Shown: positions 4,343-5,764 of the stretch, piece by piece
Position numbering within the stretch: position 1 is the first letter of the stretch
Layout of the letters: each line of letters starts with the position of its first letter
Assembly: GCA_020345705.1 (NCBI GenBank)
Contig: CP070766.1
Location: 474,582 to 480,345, forward strand
Direction of reading: 5' to 3'
Source of the DNA: Candidatus Zixiibacteriota bacterium
Lineage (GTDB): Bacteria > Zixibacteria > MSB-5A5 > GN15 > PGXB01
DNA length: 5,764 nucleotides
Position numbers and translations under genes: made by a program
Notes under the pieces: model-generated
What the model was told of the DNA's origin: nothing
Database searches by the model: none
The model's input: only the letters and a program-made list of their open reading frames with translations

Positions 4343-5455
4343 TCAGGGGCAGACCGGGGCCGGGCCGCTCTTGTAGAGATAGCTGATAAGGTAGGATACG
4401 TCGAGAATATTTATGACGCCGTTGCCGTCGGGATCGCCGGATCCTATCGGAGCCGGGGCGGCTCCGTTCTTGTAAAGGTAATCGATCACGTAGGACGCGT
4501 CGAGAATATTGACGGCGCCGCCGCCGTCGGCGTCGCCACAGGTATAGCCGCCGGAATCGGGGACAAGCAGAGTAATCTCATCGATTCGCACGTTGCCCTC
4601 ATAATCATCGGTATGCGGTTCGCCCAGATACAGATACCCCGGTATGTCCATGGCAAAAACTTTATCCAGGCTGACCGGGGTTGTCTCTTCGAGGATATTC
4701 CGGTTTGCATCGTACAGGCGTAGAATTATATGGCTGTCTCTTTTTTCAAGTTCCGCGTAATACCAGGTGTCGTACTCGTAGGTGTAGGCCACGTTCCAGT
4801 TCCATTCCGTCTCGTCCCAGGCGGTGCCGTCCCAGGTTCTTAGCAAATTCCCGTCGGCGTTAGTCTCGGGCGCCATGTACACCATGTAAACTGGGTGAAA
4901 GGTTTCTCCTCCGCCCGCCCAGTTGATATGGTTATCCACATCGATGACCATCTTCCTGTGATAATGCCACCACTCCTCGGCGCATTCGCTGCCCACGCAG
5001 GTATCCTCGGTAACCGTCAGGAAATACATCCCGTTCTCATAATGTCCGGCATGATCGTTGAAATCGGGATTGTCGTAATCGTCCTGTTCATAATTGGTCA
5101 GGTCGTAATTTTTGTATCCGATTTTGGTTCTGATTTTATATTTGCCCGGCAGAATACCGGTGCTTCTGATAAGTGCCGCATTCCAGAAATCGAGTGTCTT
5201 GAGATGGGCATAGCCGCTGGCGACGGTAACGGCGCCTCCGCTTATCAGCTGGAATATGAGCCAGTCGTCGGTCCCGAAGGTCTGAGCGTCGGCGGCCTCG
5301 AAATCTGTATCGAAATCTTCCCGGTATAGGACAATCCAGCCACTGTCGTTGAAAGAAGCGTCCGCCGCGGCGGCATCCGTCAGCGCCTGTGCGTAGGCCG
5401 CCGGCATCGCCATGAAGACGACAATTACACTTATAAGGACCGTTATTCGAAACAT
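4343..5455 (-). CDS. Secreted concanavalin-like beta-sandwich protein with dockerin-like tail
   Basis: The 370-aa product starts with a signal peptide: MFR, a hydrophobic core to about 18, and AYA|Q at 20-23 as the likely cleavage site. About 40-298 is rich in beta strands and aromatics (WIVLYREDFDTDF, DWLIFQL, YLYLGEPHTDDYEGNVRIDEITLL). This pattern suits a concanavalin/LamG-like jelly-roll and suggests glycan binding or cleavage. I see no GH16-type ExDxxE motif, so no enzyme is named. C153 and C158 probably close a small disulfide loop. Residues 305-370 form a dockerin-like tail with bracketing C306 and C369. The frame extends upstream to an ATG at 5518, but that start overlaps the TTGACA box of the promoter. 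ATG 5453-5455 has AAGGA 5 nt before it and begins directly with the signal peptide, so I chose it. The next gene in the same direction is the M4 protease, 503 bp on, with which it shares the tail type. Confidence 0.9.
   Translation of the reverse strand: MFRITVLISVIVVFMAMPAAYAQALTDAAAADASFNDSGWIVLYREDFDTDFEAADAQTFGTDDWLIFQLISGGAVTVASGYAHLKTLDFWNAALIRSTGILPGKYKIRTKIGYKNYDLTNYEQDDYDNPDFNDHAGHYENGMYFLTVTEDTCVGSECAEEWWHYHRKMVIDVDNHINWAGGGETFHPVYMVYMAPETNADGNLLRTWDGTAWDETEWNWNVAYTYEYDTWYYAELEKRDSHIILRLYDANRNILEETTPVSLDKVFAMDIPGYLYLGEPHTDDYEGNVRIDEITLLVPDSGGYTCGDADGGGAVNILDASYVIDYLYKNGAAPAPIGSGDPDGNGVINILDVSYLISYLYKSGPAPVCP
4346..4540 (-). repeat. Dockerin-like two-repeat tail of the beta-sandwich protein (residues 306-370)
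   Basis: Loop 1 (GDADGGGAVNILD) has D308, D310, N316 and D319 but G312 at position 5. Loop 2 (GDPDGNGVINILD) has D341, D343, N345, N349 and D352. Each is followed by an S-Y-(V/L)-I-x-Y-L-Y-K-x-G helix and an Ala/Pro-rich turn. C306 and C369 bracket the unit, as in the protease tail. The two loops are similar in DNA and protein (NILDxSYxIxYLYK in both), which suggests internal duplication. Confidence 0.85.
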
Positions 5456-5488
5456 TAATTTCCTTTCCGACAGGTTCTGTTCTTTAAC

Positions 5489-5518
5489 AGTATTACGAGT
5501 GCGTTGCCGAGTTGTCAA
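5489..5518 (-). promoter_or_regulatory. Promoter of the beta-sandwich protein gene
   Basis: A perfect TTGACA (5518-5513) is followed after 18 bp by AATACT (5494-5489), which matches the -10 consensus at 4 of 6 positions. T- and A-runs just upstream (5519-5530) could act as an UP element. A start near 5482 gives a leader of about 27 nt. The promoter overlaps the longer upstream start of the same frame, which supports the shorter protein. Confidence 0.55.
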
Positions 5519-5611
5519 AAAGGCAAAAATTACTGTTCACTTGTTTCATCGGTGAGCGGCTGTGTTAGCAGAAAAAAGAGCACATCGAGGGGAGGGTTGA
5601 ACGGCTTTGTA

Positions 5612-5764
5612 TCAGCCCCAGTACCGGTCCAGAGTCCCGTCGCACCCGCCGACTCCGCATTTATCGAAGATTTTTCGCTTGGCCCCGGCTTGATAAACAT
5701 TACCGCACTTTTTGCACTGCAGGCGCAGGCTGCGAGGCACCGTCACGAGGGTGTTGGCATAAAA
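5612..5764 (-). CDS. C-terminal end of a zinc-ribbon protein (5' part outside the window)
   Basis: The minus-strand frame enters from the right edge and ends at TGA 5612-5614, giving the last 50 residues. They contain two cysteine pairs: CKKC, then after 18 residues C-G-V-G-G-C, in a context LQCKKCGNVYQ ... KCGVGGCDGTLDRYWG. This is typical of a structural zinc ribbon at a protein's end, with four Cys ligands and Gly-rich knuckles. No start codon lies in frame within the visible part, so the main domain cannot be judged. It stops 157 nt before the ATG of the beta-sandwich gene and has no clear terminator, though a T6 run follows on the minus strand (5571-5576). The beta-sandwich gene has its own promoter, so they need not be one operon. 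Confidence 0.7.
   Translation of the reverse strand, partial: FYANTLVTVPRSLRLQCKKCGNVYQAGAKRKIFDKCGVGGCDGTLDRYWG

Noticed and set aside
4040..5161. 12-nt direct repeat CAGAATACCGGT at 4040-4051 and 5150-5161
   Set aside because: One match of this length is expected by chance in a window of this size, and one copy is ordinary coding sequence of the beta-sandwich gene.
4895..5329. Plus-strand 144-codon frame opposite the beta-sandwich gene with a hydrophobic stretch
   Set aside because: It mirrors the codon pattern of the real minus-strand gene, which has promoter, ribosome site, signal peptide and repeat tail.

Overview
The window reads almost entirely on the minus strand. It looks like part of a chromosome from an uncultured, Gram-negative-type bacterium. 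Two adjacent secreted proteins end in a paired, calcium-loop (dockerin-like) tail of the form CGDA..DG...NYxxxxGPxP...CP. From memory, tails of this kind are very common in candidate phylum Zixibacteria and related FCB-group genomes. This placement is an inference from tail style and gene content, not a computed classification. Base composition is moderate and TGA serves as a normal stop codon.

From right to left, which is the direction of transcription: (1) 5612-5764 is the last 50 codons of a protein ending in a four-cysteine zinc ribbon, cut by the right edge. (2) 4343-5455 is a 370-aa secreted protein with a signal peptide, a probable concanavalin-like beta-sandwich and a two-repeat dockerin-like tail, behind a promoter with a perfect TTGACA box. 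(3) 3840-4342 is a 503-bp intergenic region with phased A-tracts, a 10-bp palindrome and a doubtful small ORF. (4) 1701-3839 is a 712-aa secreted M4 (thermolysin-family) metalloprotease with propeptide, intact catalytic residues, thrombospondin type 3 calcium repeats and the same kind of dockerin-like tail; a strong hairpin follows its stop. (5) 1105-1700 is a gap of about 600 bp with several GC-rich hairpins, one of which is clearly built to fold in plus-strand RNA, and a broken-looking plus-strand reading frame. (6) 571-1104 is an ECF-type sigma factor with a very good housekeeping-type promoter. (7) 1-566 is its membrane-bound zinc-finger anti-sigma factor, starting 4 nt after the sigma stop and running off the left edge.

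Two themes emerge. The sigma/anti-sigma pair is a self-contained envelope-signalling operon. The two secreted proteins are unrelated in their main domains but share a cysteine-bracketed EF-hand-like tail, so they probably share an export, anchoring or assembly route. Nothing in the window shows that the sigma factor controls the secreted proteins. The least explained parts are the shared tail, the unidentified beta-sandwich protein, and the plus-strand signals in the 1200-1500 gap.
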